This document shows, piece after piece, positions 44,725-52,542 of a DNA stretch of 64,000 nucleotides (the stretch's first letter is position 1; every line of letters starts with the position of its first letter). Location of the stretch: the NCBI RefSeq assembly GCF_004362215.1, contig NZ_SNWR01000001.1, positions 6,864,001-6,928,000 of the forward strand. Direction: 5' to 3'. The notes beneath the pieces are model-generated. The model was given only the letters and a program-made list of their open reading frames with translations, was not told the DNA's origin and searched no databases. This DNA is from Paractinoplanes brasiliensis (lineage in GTDB: Bacteria > Actinomycetota > Actinomycetes > Mycobacteriales > Micromonosporaceae). The translations under genes and the position numbers were made by a program.

Positions 44725-44799
44725 CGCCTGCGTAGACGCTCGGGTGCCGTTCGGTCACCCCCCTGTCATGCTGCTCCGGCAGGCCCTAGCGTTCTCGCC

Positions 44800-45180
44800 A
44801 TGACCAACGAATTCCTGGCTTTCGCCCCGATTTCCGCGCTCGTTCCGGCCTCCCCGGCGACCGGCCTGCTCGACGAAATGATGGCGCGGGTCGGGGTCGA
44901 CGGCATCGTCGCCGCCCTTGCCGACCCGGGCCTGCTGGCCCTGGTCGACCAGCACACCGCGGCCGTCCGCGACGCCCTGGAGTCGGCCGGGCGCGACGCC
45001 GACGCCGACGGTCTGGCGAGCTACGCCCGCGCGATCGTGGCCGGCGCCCGGCGGATGGGGGTGGCGCTGCCCGAGCCGGGTGAGGCGCCGTCCGCGCCGG
45101 CCGACTGGCAGGCGGCGAACTGGCACCTGCTGCGTCTTGTCGCGATCTGCGCTCTCGCCGAGGAGAACGCCATTCTCTGA
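44800..45180 (+). CDS. Small protein, possibly DUF6401 family
   Basis: A 126-residue mostly helical soluble protein: MTNEFLAFAPISALVPASPA, then TGLLDEMMARVGVDGIVAAL, DPGLLALVDQHTAAVRDALE and NWHLLRLVAICALAEENAIL at the end. I recall very similar proteins annotated as DUF6401 natural-product-biosynthesis-related, but this is from memory and the function is unknown. Start ATG 44800 lies 75 bp after hrpA. A hairpin follows the stop. Confidence 0.6.
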   Translation: MTNEFLAFAPISALVPASPATGLLDEMMARVGVDGIVAALADPGLLALVDQHTAAVRDALESAGRDADADGLASYARAIVAGARRMGVALPEPGEAPSAPADWQAANWHLLRLVAICALAEENAIL

Positions 45181-45192
45181 CCTGCTGCTCCG

Positions 45193-45218
45193 GAACGGCT
45201 CGCTTCGGCGGGCCGTTC
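45193..45218 (+). terminator. Terminator after the small protein gene
   Basis: GAACGGC pairs with GCCGTTC across a TCGCTTCGGCGG loop, then TTGCG, 12 bp after the stop. Confidence 0.6.
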
Positions 45219-45347
45219 TTGCGTCCTCGCTTGCCGCTTCTTCCGGGTGACCCCCGTCCGGGCTCGGTCGTTCGGAGGGGTGGAAAGCCCCGAAACGCCG
45301 AGAGCGGAGTTTTGCGACAAAAGGTGCGAGTAAGACATTGTGGCAGC

Positions 45348-46109
45348 ATGAAGCTCGCTCTCGCGCTCGCCGCCGCGTCCGGACTCGTGTTCCCGGCGGC
45401 GCCCGCTCTGGCCGCTGCGGCCCCCGAACCCTCGCCGGTCGTCTCCGCCGCCCCGACAGGTCCTCAGCTCGTCGCCCGCTGGACGTTCGACGCGGGCGCC
45501 ACCGACGGCCGGGTCGCCGACACCTCCGGCCGCGGTCCCGCGCTCAGCACCCGTACGGCGGACTCCGGCGCGATCCGCTACGACACCGCCACCCCCAGCG
45601 GCCGCTACGTGACGTTCCCGGCCGCCTGCGCGTCCGGCGCTGCCACCTGCCCGCGCGCCCTGTTCGAGACGGCCAGCGTGGCCAACCTGAACCCCGGCAC
45701 CCGTCCGTTCCGGTGGTCGGCCCGCATCCAGCTGACCAAGAGCCAGATCGTCGGCTCGGCCAACATCATGCAGAAGGGCGTGGCCAACACGTCCAGCCAG
45801 TGGAAGATGCAGGTCGGCCGCACCAACGGCAAGGCACAGTGCGTGGTGGTCGGCGCGGGCTCGAACGTCGTGCACATCGCCCGCTCGTCGACCACTGTCG
45901 CCGACGGTCAGTGGCACAAGGTGCTCTGCCAGCGCAACGGCACGAACCTGTCGGTGTGGGTCGACAACGTGATGCGCGGCCAGACCACCGTCCCGTCCAA
46001 CCTGTCGATCAGCAACCCGCTGCCGCTGCGCCTCGGCGGCCCCAACTTCAACACCCGGACCGACATGTACCACGGCCGGCTCGACGACGTGTACGCCGAG
46101 CTGGGCTGA
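45348..46109 (+). CDS. Secreted LamG-domain protein
   Basis: A 253-residue exported protein. The signal peptide is MKLALALAAASGLVFPAAPALAA with cleavage near ALA-A. The mature part is one concanavalin/LamG fold: LVARWTFDAGATDGRVADTSGRG, then IMQKGVANTSSQWKMQVGR, VADGQWHKVLCQRNGTNLSVWVDN and a final YHGRLDDVYAELG. LamG modules bind sugars or proteins; no catalytic domain is attached. Two Cys pairs are present (FPAACASGAATC). ATG 45348 is chosen because the signal peptide starts there. Confidence 0.85.
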   Translation: MKLALALAAASGLVFPAAPALAAAAPEPSPVVSAAPTGPQLVARWTFDAGATDGRVADTSGRGPALSTRTADSGAIRYDTATPSGRYVTFPAACASGAATCPRALFETASVANLNPGTRPFRWSARIQLTKSQIVGSANIMQKGVANTSSQWKMQVGRTNGKAQCVVVGAGSNVVHIARSSTTVADGQWHKVLCQRNGTNLSVWVDNVMRGQTTVPSNLSISNPLPLRLGGPNFNTRTDMYHGRLDDVYAELG

Positions 46110-46130
46110 CCTGGGCGGTTACCTCGAGGT

Positions 46131-46169
46131 GCCCTGAGCTGGGAAAAGTGCTTTCTTCCGGCTCAGGGC
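46131..46169. terminator. Hairpin after the LamG gene
   Basis: GCCCTGAGC (46131-46139) pairs with GCTCAGGGC (46161-46169) over a loop rich in A and T, 20 bp after the stop and just upstream of the RidA gene. Confidence 0.6.
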
Positions 46170-46191
46170 GCCACCCCGTACGGTCGTCGGC

Positions 46192-46578
46192 ATGACTGTC
46201 ACGCTGATCGACCCGCCCGGCCTGCCCCAGATCCCGATCTACCGCCAGGTCTCCGTGGCCACCGGTTCCCGGATCGTCCACGTCGCCGGCCAGGTCGCCT
46301 GGGACGGGGGCGACTTCGCCACCCAGGTCGAGCAGGCGTACCTGAACGTGGGCACCGCGCTGGCCGGCGTCGGCGCCACCTTCGACGACGTGGTCAAGCT
46401 GACCGCGTACGTGGTCGACTGGAACCCCGACCTCATGCCGGCCCTGCTCGACGGCATAGCCCGTGCGTCCGCCGCCCTGGGCGTCACGATCGCCGCGCCG
46501 GCCTCCCTGTTCGGCATCGCTGCCCTCGACGTCCCGGAGCACCGCGTCGAGGTCGAGGCGGTGGCCGTGCTGGACTAA
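46192..46578 (+). CDS. RidA/YjgF-family protein
   Basis: A 128-residue RidA-fold protein: IYRQVSVATGSRIVHVAGQVAWDGGDF, QVEQAYLNVGTALAGVGATFDDVVKLTAYVVDW and a hydrophobic end. Canonical RidA enzymes hydrolyse reactive enamine/imine intermediates using an Arg in the RVEVEAVA-like C-terminal strand; HRVEVEAVAVL here keeps that Arg. It converges with, and overlaps by four bases, the HxlR regulator gene, which may control it or neighbours. Confidence 0.88.
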   Translation: MTVTLIDPPGLPQIPIYRQVSVATGSRIVHVAGQVAWDGGDFATQVEQAYLNVGTALAGVGATFDDVVKLTAYVVDWNPDLMPALLDGIARASAALGVTIAAPASLFGIAALDVPEHRVEVEAVAVLD

Positions 46579-46964
46579 CTGTCCTGCTGGAAGCGGGTGC
46601 GGGACGCCTCGATGTGCCCCAGGTACGTCTGCGTCCAGTCGCACATGCCGTCGACCACCTTGCGCAGGGCCTGGCCCGCCTCGGTGAGCGAATAGTCGAC
46701 GCTGGGCGGGACGGTCGGGTGCACCGTCCGCTCGACGAGCCCGTTGCGTTCGAGGGTCCGCAGGTTCTGCGTCAGCACCTTGTGACTGATCCCGCCCACC
46801 TCGCGGCGCAACTCGTTGAACCGCATCGTCCGCAACCCGAGAAACTCGATGATCAGCAGCGACCATTTGCTGGCCACATCCGAAAAGATCTCTCTGGCCA
46901 GCGAATCGGCCCGCGCCAGATCAGCCTCGGGCGGCAATGCCTCAATTTCCCGCCTGCTTCCCAC
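46575..46964 (-). CDS. HxlR-family winged-helix regulator
   Basis: A 129-residue MarR/HxlR-type DNA-binding protein: AREIFSDVASKWSLLIIEFLGLRTMRFNELRREVGGISHKVLTQNLRTLERNGLVERTVHPTVPPSVDYSLTEAGQALR is split into the recognition helix and wing. The usual N-terminal sensing Cys is absent (SLAREIF), so redox sensing through that residue is unlikely. Its gene converges with ridA, sharing four bases, and is divergent from the collagen-like gene, which it could control. Confidence 0.9.
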   Translation of the reverse strand: MGSRREIEALPPEADLARADSLAREIFSDVASKWSLLIIEFLGLRTMRFNELRREVGGISHKVLTQNLRTLERNGLVERTVHPTVPPSVDYSLTEAGQALRKVVDGMCDWTQTYLGHIEASRTRFQQDS

Positions 46965-47055
46965 CGTCCCACTTTAGTCGACCTGCATTTGCGGGCCTTT
47001 CGGAGCGCACTGTGCCCGCAGGCGGGCCATCTCTGGCAAAGCGGCTGTTTGCCTT

Positions 47056-47069
47056 AAACGTGAGCGTTT
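47056..47069. promoter_or_regulatory. Dyad AAACG-TGAG-CGTTT upstream of the collagen-like gene
   Basis: A small AT-edged inverted repeat in the divergent region between the HxlR regulator and the collagen-like gene, followed by ATACGTACG. Candidate operator, possibly for the neighbouring HxlR protein. Confidence 0.3.
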
Positions 47070-47133
47070 CATACGTACGCTGCCGGGTGGGGCATCGGCC
47101 CGCAAATCAGCACCCGCCAAGATGGGACCATCA

Positions 47134-47919
47134 ATGAGAAAGCGTGTTCTGCTCGCCTCGGCCGGCGTTGTTGCCGCCGCGCTCACCAATCCCACCGCCG
47201 CCTCCGCGGCCGGTTCCGCCGACTCGGCACGCGCCGCGGCCGCGGCGGTGATCAAGATGTGCGCGAACAACAGGACCGGGGCCCTGCGCTGGGTCAGCAC
47301 GGCCACAACAAGCTGCCGCCAGGGGGAAACCCTGCTGGCGTGGAACTCCGCCGGTGTCAGGGGTCCCGCAGGACCTAAAGGCGACCAGGGCGAAGCCGGC
47401 CCCGCCGGCCCGCAAGGTGAAGCCGGCCCTCAGGGTCAGCGGGGTCCTACAGGTGCGCAGGGCGCGCCCGGTGCCACAGGTCTGCAGGGCGCCACCGGCC
47501 CCGCTGGCGCGACCGGACCGGCTGGCGCGACCGGGGCGACCGGCGCGACCGGGGCGACCGGCGCGACCGGGGCGACCGGCCTGCAAGGCGCTCCCGGCGC
47601 ACCGGGTGCACAGGGGGTACAGGGCATCCAGGGGCTACAGGGCATCCAGGGGCTACAGGGTGATCCCGGACCGGGACTCGTCCTCGAGACCGAGGTTTAC
47701 CCGATTCTCGCCGGTCAGGCCACCTACACAGTCAACTGCAACTATGTCGTCGGCAAGGCCATCGCGGGGTCGGTCAGTCGCGGCGTGGGCGAAACATCGA
47801 TCCTGACCAACAGCTACCAGGACCCGGGCGACTCGAGAAACTGGGTGGTCACCTTCGACAACCCGCTCACCCAAGCAGCGACGGTGACCATCAACTGCGT
47901 CCGGGATGACGCCGCGTAA
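47134..47919 (+). CDS. Secreted collagen-like repeat protein
   Basis: A 261-residue exported protein. The signal peptide ends near SAAG. A small module IKMCANNRTGALRW ... SCRQGETLLAWNSAG precedes about 37 Gly-X-Y triplets (residues about 75-187), including a run of GAT triplets encoded by a 9-bp tandem repeat (GCGACCGGG). The C-terminal 75 residues form a beta-rich head (VLETEVYPILAGQATYTVNC ... VTINCVRDDAA) with two Cys. Such proteins form triple helices on the surface of actinobacterial spores or hyphae. ATG 47134 is preferred over GTG-like starts at 47122. Confidence 0.88.
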   Translation: MRKRVLLASAGVVAAALTNPTAASAAGSADSARAAAAAVIKMCANNRTGALRWVSTATTSCRQGETLLAWNSAGVRGPAGPKGDQGEAGPAGPQGEAGPQGQRGPTGAQGAPGATGLQGATGPAGATGPAGATGATGATGATGATGATGLQGAPGAPGAQGVQGIQGLQGIQGLQGDPGPGLVLETEVYPILAGQATYTVNCNYVVGKAIAGSVSRGVGETSILTNSYQDPGDSRNWVVTFDNPLTQAATVTINCVRDDAA

Positions 47920-47975
47920 CAGCGCCCGCGCCGCAGTCAGCACCAGCGGAGATCGGCACGCTGAACCAGCAAGTT

Positions 47976-48006
47976 GTGAGGGCCCCGCATGTCTCGGGGC
48001 CCTCAC
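47976..48006 (+). terminator. Terminator downstream of the collagen-like gene
   Basis: GTGAGGGCCCCG pairs perfectly with CGGGGCCCTCAC over a 7-base loop. Confidence 0.8.
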
Positions 48007-48124
48007 CCGAAACGGGTGACTCGGCGGCCACCCGTGGCGGATCCGCCCTGACCTGTTCCGCCGCCCCCACCCCCTCCCATCGAGGGTGGGACCACCCTAC
48101 TTCGCGGGGAGGAGTGGCCCGGGG

Positions 48125-48133
48125 TTATCCACA
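48125..48133 (+). promoter_or_regulatory. Isolated TTATCCACA, DnaA-box consensus
   Basis: A perfect match to the classical DnaA box in the gap between the collagen-like gene and the orphan small protein. Single site, so functional meaning is doubtful. Confidence 0.25.
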
Positions 48134-48143
48134 GTGCGCAGCG

Positions 48144-48177
48144 AACAGGGCACCCGCCTTGCATCGGGCGCCCTGTT
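48144..48177 (-). terminator. Terminator of the orphan small-protein gene
   Basis: AACAGGGC (48144-48151) pairs with GCCCTGTT (48170-48177), with an inner CCCG/CGGG extension, 14 bp beyond the stop at 48191 on the minus strand. Confidence 0.6.
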
Positions 48178-48190
48178 TCAGTGGTTAGGC

Positions 48191-48409
48191 CTAGCTGCGA
48201 CGGAACGCGTACGAGCGCCCACCCGCTGCCCCAGCGGCACGCCCCGCACGCGCTTGCTCCGAGCGCTGCCGGGCGGCCTGCCGGCTGTCCGCAGAGCCGT
48301 GGTGCTTGGCGCCCGCGGCCGGCTTTCCGGTGTTCTCGGCGGATCCGCCCGCCAGCTGGGGAAGCGACGGCAGGTCGTCGAGCTGAACTTTGAAACGTTG
48401 ACCAGGCAT
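48191..48409 (-). CDS. Orphan 72-residue basic protein
   Basis: The start is firm: AGGAGG stands five bases before ATG 48409, and a terminator follows the stop. The N-terminus MPGQRFKVQLDDLPSLPQLA is followed by GGSAENTGKPAAGAKHHG and a basic, Ala/Arg-rich, low-complexity end (RQAARQRSEQARAGRAAGAA, RSYAFRRS). No family is recognised. A GG at residues 21-22 after an amphipathic leader-like stretch recalls double-glycine leaders, but no peptidase/transporter gene is nearby. It could be a small nucleic-acid-binding protein. Confidence 0.6.
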   Translation of the reverse strand: MPGQRFKVQLDDLPSLPQLAGGSAENTGKPAAGAKHHGSADSRQAARQRSEQARAGRAAGAAGGRSYAFRRS

Positions 48410-48533
48410 GAGGGCCTCCTGAAAACCCGAGGTGGAGCCAGGGGAGAAGATCGGAACAGCTCCGGGTGTCGGCACGAACGTGGCTCCACGGCGGACGAAT
48501 CCCGCCGGAGCACCCGGAACCGAGCACGGTGAA

Positions 48534-48549
48534 CGGCCCGAGCGGGCCG
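48534..48549 (-). terminator. Hairpin downstream of the cobalamin-binding gene
   Basis: CGGCCCG-AG-CGGGCCG, a 7-bp stem with a 2-base loop, 50 bp past the stop at 48600 on the minus strand. Confidence 0.4.
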
Positions 48550-48599
48550 GAGCATCAGGAGATCATGCGGACGAGGCTAGTCGGCGCTCCGGAGCCGCG

Positions 48600-49643
48600 C
48601 TACTCATTTAACAGCTGGATCCCGGCGGCGAGCATCGCCCCGGCCGTGGGGTAGTCGTGGAGCTGGGCCCGGACAGTCTCCAGACCCACCCGCAGCGCCA
48701 CCGGGGGTACGCCCCGGGCCTGCAGCACCTCGTCGGTCCAGGCGACGAAGTCGGTGAAGATCTGCGTCTCGTTGACGTAGAGGGCGGCCGCCAGGAAGTC
48801 GACGATGTGCGCCATGTCCTCGGCGGTCGAGTCGAGCTGGCGCTGGTTGTATTCGCGTACGGCGGGATACGTGTCGGTGAGCTGCCGCATCGCTGTGCTG
48901 ATCAGCACGGGCCGGTGGCGCACCACGTACGTGTACTCCTCGTCGCCCAGATAGGCCGAGAGCTGCGGGTCCTGGTTGTGCGGGGGCCAGTTGCGGGCGA
49001 GCCGCCGTACGGCCTCCTCGGCGCCGGCGGCCCACGCGTCCGCGCCGAGGTGCTGGGCGTAGCGCCCGCCGGGGCCGAAGCCGCGGCCGCCCGCGATGAC
49101 GGGGACGCCGGCCGCCTTGCAGGCCGTGATCGCCGCGTGTGCCCGGGGCAGCCGGGTGGCGATCATGCAGCTCAGCGCGACCACGTCGGGGCCGGTCTGG
49201 TGCAGGTGGGTGACCAGGTGCGGCCCGGGGACGTTGGCGCCCAGGAAGTCGACCCGCCAGCCGTCCAGGCGCAGCATCTCGGCCAGCATGCGGGTCGGCA
49301 ACGCGTGCCACTCCCCGTCGACGCAGGCGATCGTCACCCGGCCCCGGTACGGGCGTACGTTCGTGCGGGCGGCCAGCGCGGCCAGGACCCGCTCGCTGAT
49401 CGCCGTCGCCGCGTGCTCCCGCGCCACGGTCCACTCGTTGGCCGCCCACAGCTCGCCGACCCTGGTCTGCGCGCCGCCGATCAGGTCGATCATCAGGCGT
49501 TGCGGCGGCACACCCTCCTCGTACAGCTCGGTGACCATCTCGACGGCGCCGTATTCGTCGCCCTCGCCGAGCAGCTGCAGGAACTCGTCGATCAGGGCGG
49601 CGATGTCGTAGGAGCGCCGTGGGACGGCGCTGGGGACGCTCAC
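48600..49643 (-). CDS. CarH-like cobalamin-binding sensor protein
   Basis: A 347-residue protein. Residues 15-95 form the helical cap seen in B12-dependent photoreceptors, with W66-x9-E76-H77 (ELWAANEWTVAREHAAT), the Wx9EH signature of CarH. Residues 102-220 are a Rossmann B12-binding fold with H113 in DGEWHALP as lower-ligand candidate, and later VIAGGRGFGPGG. The Gly of the usual ExHxxG is replaced by Pro. No MerR DNA-binding domain is present; instead a roughly 120-residue helical C-terminus follows. GTG 49643 overlaps the SpoIIE phosphatase stop (GTGA). Likely light- or cobalamin-dependent partner of that phosphatase (inference). Confidence 0.82.
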   Translation of the reverse strand: MSVPSAVPRRSYDIAALIDEFLQLLGEGDEYGAVEMVTELYEEGVPPQRLMIDLIGGAQTRVGELWAANEWTVAREHAATAISERVLAALAARTNVRPYRGRVTIACVDGEWHALPTRMLAEMLRLDGWRVDFLGANVPGPHLVTHLHQTGPDVVALSCMIATRLPRAHAAITACKAAGVPVIAGGRGFGPGGRYAQHLGADAWAAGAEEAVRRLARNWPPHNQDPQLSAYLGDEEYTYVVRHRPVLISTAMRQLTDTYPAVREYNQRQLDSTAEDMAHIVDFLAAALYVNETQIFTDFVAWTDEVLQARGVPPVALRVGLETVRAQLHDYPTAGAMLAAGIQLLNE

Positions 49644-51340
49644 GACATGGTCCGCACGCGCCGCTCACCACGCCGGGCGTCGATCGCGAACGGCGAGGCG
49701 TTACGGGCTCCGTTGCGCAGGCTGAGCTGGGGGCGGGCCGGGGCCCGGACGGCCAGCATGGCGATGTCGTCGCGGGCGCCGCCGTGCACCCAGTCGCTGA
49801 CCAGCTGCCGTACGCGTTCGACGGTGGCCACGGCGGGCATGCCGCGGCACTCGCTCAGCGCCTCGTGCAGCCTTTCCTCGCCGAACTGCTCGTCGCCCGC
49901 CGGGCCGCCCCGCGCTTCGGTCAGGCCGTCGCTGTAGAGCAGGCACAGTTCGCCCGGCGCGAGCTCGACGTCGGCCGGATTGACCACCGTACGGGCGACC
50001 GCGCCGATCAGGGTGCCACGTGTCGGCACCTCCTCGACCCGGCCGTCGAGGCGTAGCACCAGCGGCGGCGGGTGCCCGCCGGTGGCCAGGGAGAGTCTGA
50101 CCCGGCCGTGGTCGGTGCGGCTGACCGACCCGACCACCATCGTGACGAACCGGTGGTGGCGGCCCGAGTCGAGCAGGGCCTTGTTGAGCACGCGCAACAT
50201 CTCGTCGGGCCGGGTCTCGACCAGCCGCAAGGCGCGCAGGGTCTGGCGCACCTTGCCGGTCAGGACCGCCGCCTCGGCGCCCTTGCCGCACACGTCGCCG
50301 AGCACGATCACCGTGTCGGGGCTGGTGTCGGTGGGGCCGAACACGTCGTAGAAGTCGCCGCCGATCCGCATCGCGTCGCGGGCGGCCTGGTAGGAGCCGG
50401 CCAGCTCGATGCCCTCGGGCTGCGGCAGTTCGGGCGGCAGCAGGTCGGCCTGCAGCACGGCGGTGGTGTCGACCTGCTCGCGATAGAGCTGGGCGGACGA
50501 GATGGCGGCGCCGGCGCGGGCTGCGAAGATGCGGGCGAGGATTTCGTCCTCCGGCCCGAACCGGGCGTCGGCGCCGCGGCGGGCCAGGATCAGCGCCCCG
50601 GCCGGTTCGGCGTTGCCCGGCAGGGGAGTGACCAGCAACGCCCCGATCGGCCCGAAGCCGGCCGGCAGCAGCCACTCGGGCGCCTGGGCCGCGTCGAGCC
50701 ACCGGCTGGGGATGGGCGGGAAACCGCCGAGCGCCTCGATCAGCCCCGGCACCTGGTTGAGCACTTCCTCGCGGAGCGTGCCGTCCTCGGGCAGGCCCCC
50801 GGCAACCAGGCGGGTGAACTGGCTCTGCCGGCCGTCGACCGGCAGCACCACCACGGCCGCGTCGGCCAGGTGGGCCACCGCGAGCTCGGCGGTGATCCGC
50901 CGGCAGCGGCCCTGGTGCAGGGACGACGACAGGCGACGGCCGGCCTCTGCCAGGAACGCCGTCCGGGTTCGTTCGGCCCGCAACGCGTCGGCGCGGGTCA
51001 CATCCTCGGTGCGGTCGCGCAGATACCATCCGTAGTGGTCGTCGCCCAGCGGGCGCCGCCGGCCCTGCAGGTGCCGCCCGGCGTGGACGTCGGTGAAGGA
51101 GTCGTCGCCCGCGGCGAGCGCGGCGGCCAGGCCGGGCAACGGCCCGTCGAGCGCCGTGCCGCCGGCGGCGAGTCCGGGCAACAGCGCCTGAGCAGCGGCG
51201 TTGACCATCACAATGGTGTCGTCGGCCGAGGCGCACAGCAGCACTGCTTCACCGGCGGCGTCGAGCGCGGCGCGGAGCAGAGCGGGCGCGGGCCCGTCGG
51301 CCAGCCGCTCGCCGGCCACTGCCGGCGATGGCACTGTCAT
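49640..51340 (-). CDS. PAS-GAF-PP2C (SpoIIE-type) phosphatase
   Basis: A 566-residue soluble signalling phosphatase. A PAS-like domain (ALDAAGEAVLLCASADDTIVMVNAAAQALLPG), a GAF-like domain (residues about 140-305, ARFGPEDEILARIFAARAGAAISSAQLY) and a SpoIIE/RsbU PP2C domain (AGSYQAARDAMRIGGDFYDVF, VLGDVCGKGAEAAVLTG, LSLATGGHPPPLVL, LLYSDGLTEARG, RDDIAMLAVR) are present. Such enzymes dephosphorylate anti-anti-sigma factors; a SigF-like factor lies elsewhere in the window but no RsbV/RsbW pair is visible. AGGAGGG before ATG 51340 fixes the start. First gene of a coupled pair. Confidence 0.92.
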   Translation of the reverse strand: MTVPSPAVAGERLADGPAPALLRAALDAAGEAVLLCASADDTIVMVNAAAQALLPGLAAGGTALDGPLPGLAAALAAGDDSFTDVHAGRHLQGRRRPLGDDHYGWYLRDRTEDVTRADALRAERTRTAFLAEAGRRLSSSLHQGRCRRITAELAVAHLADAAVVVLPVDGRQSQFTRLVAGGLPEDGTLREEVLNQVPGLIEALGGFPPIPSRWLDAAQAPEWLLPAGFGPIGALLVTPLPGNAEPAGALILARRGADARFGPEDEILARIFAARAGAAISSAQLYREQVDTTAVLQADLLPPELPQPEGIELAGSYQAARDAMRIGGDFYDVFGPTDTSPDTVIVLGDVCGKGAEAAVLTGKVRQTLRALRLVETRPDEMLRVLNKALLDSGRHHRFVTMVVGSVSRTDHGRVRLSLATGGHPPPLVLRLDGRVEEVPTRGTLIGAVARTVVNPADVELAPGELCLLYSDGLTEARGGPAGDEQFGEERLHEALSECRGMPAVATVERVRQLVSDWVHGGARDDIAMLAVRAPARPQLSLRNGARNASPFAIDARRGERRVRTMS

Positions 51341-51433
51341 TGTCCCTCCTGTCTCTCCCCGCCCTGCACGATCGCTCACCACAGTACGTGCATATCCGTG
51401 CGGGGGCCGTGCGCAGGTTCTCGATCACGGGCG

Positions 51434-52207
51434 TCAGTCGTGGAGGTCCACCACGATAGGAGCGTGGTCGCTGGGGCCTTTCCCCTTACGCGCCTCCCGG
51501 TCGACCACCGCATCCGTCACCCTGCCCGCGACCTGGTCGGTGGCATAGACGAGGTCGATACGCATCCCGAGGTTCTTGTGGAACATGCCGGCCCGGTAGT
51601 CCCAGTAGGTGAACGGGCGGTCCCCCTTGAGCGGCCGGGCGACGATGTCACGCAGACCGAGGTCCCGGAGGGCGGACAGGGCCGCCCGCTCGGGCGGCGT
51701 GACGTGGGTGGACGCGACGAACACGCTCGGGTCCCAGACGTCGTCGTCGGTGGGCGCGACGTTGAAGTCCCCGGCAACCACGAGCGGTCCGGCGTAGACC
51801 TCGGCGGCCAGGGCGGTGCGTAAGGCGGACAGCCAGGACAGTTTGTAGATGTAGTGCGGATCGTCGGGCGTGCGTCCGTTCGGCACGTAGATCGAACAGA
51901 ACCGGATTCCCCCGGCGACGGCGCTGATCGCGCGCGCCTCCGGTCCGGGATAGCCCGGCTCACCGTCGAATCCCTTGCGTACGTCGTCCAGGCCGACCCG
52001 GGAGAGCACGGCGACCCCGTTCCACCGGCCTTGCCCGTACGCGGCGACGTCGTACCCGAGCTCGGCGACCTCGGCCGTGGGGAAACCGTCGTCGGGGACC
52101 TTGGTCTCCTGCAGGCACAGCACGTCGGGTTTGGTGGTGCCGAGCCATTCCAGCAGGCGCGGCAGGCGTGCCTTGACCGAGTTGACGTTCCACGTGGCGA
52201 AGCGCAT
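51434..52207 (-). CDS. xthA: Exodeoxyribonuclease III
   Basis: A 257-residue EEP-fold AP endonuclease/3'-exonuclease of base-excision repair. Motifs: MRFATWNVNSVKARLPRL (Asn), LCLQETKVPDD (metal-binding Glu), YVPNGR (Tyr, Asn), VVAGDFNVAPTDDDVWDP (Asp, Asn), and the terminal GPSDHAPIVVDL (Asp-His pair). ATG 52207 matches the family start. Single gene, 50 bp upstream of a tiny membrane-protein gene's stop on the same strand. Confidence 0.95.
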   Translation of the reverse strand: MRFATWNVNSVKARLPRLLEWLGTTKPDVLCLQETKVPDDGFPTAEVAELGYDVAAYGQGRWNGVAVLSRVGLDDVRKGFDGEPGYPGPEARAISAVAGGIRFCSIYVPNGRTPDDPHYIYKLSWLSALRTALAAEVYAGPLVVAGDFNVAPTDDDVWDPSVFVASTHVTPPERAALSALRDLGLRDIVARPLKGDRPFTYWDYRAGMFHKNLGMRIDLVYATDQVAGRVTDAVVDREARKGKGPSDHAPIVVDLHD

Positions 52208-52261
52208 CTGCCCAGCCTGCCGCATCGGACGGCCGTACGCTGCCTCAGCGCCCCGCGGGGG

Positions 52262-52375
52262 CTACCGGAACCGGCGCGTCGCGGCCAGCAGGGCCAGGCC
52301 CAGGCCGGCCATGAGAACGAGAAGCACCGCGACCAGCCAGACCACAGCCCCGTCGGAGCCGACCAGCGTCGCCAT
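52262..52375 (-). CDS. 37-residue single-span membrane protein
   Basis: ATG 52375 opens MATLVGSDGAVVWLVAVLLV, then LMAGLGLALLAATRRFR and stop. It has one hydrophobic span of about 25 residues and a basic C-terminus, so N-out/C-in. GGAAGGGA lies seven bases upstream of the ATG. It is too short for usual gene callers. Function unknown. Confidence 0.6.
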   Translation of the reverse strand: MATLVGSDGAVVWLVAVLLVLMAGLGLALLAATRRFR

Positions 52376-52542
52376 GCATGCTCCCTTCCAATACGTGCAA
52401 ACGTACCCCGGATGTGATCCGCATTACGACGGATCCCGGTCAGGGAATAATGCCCGAGTCGCGCACACGATGCCAGTCGTCGGGGCACGTTTGTCAGCAT
52501 GCGAGTGGACGTGATGCCGGAGCCTGAGTTGTTCCGTCGCGG

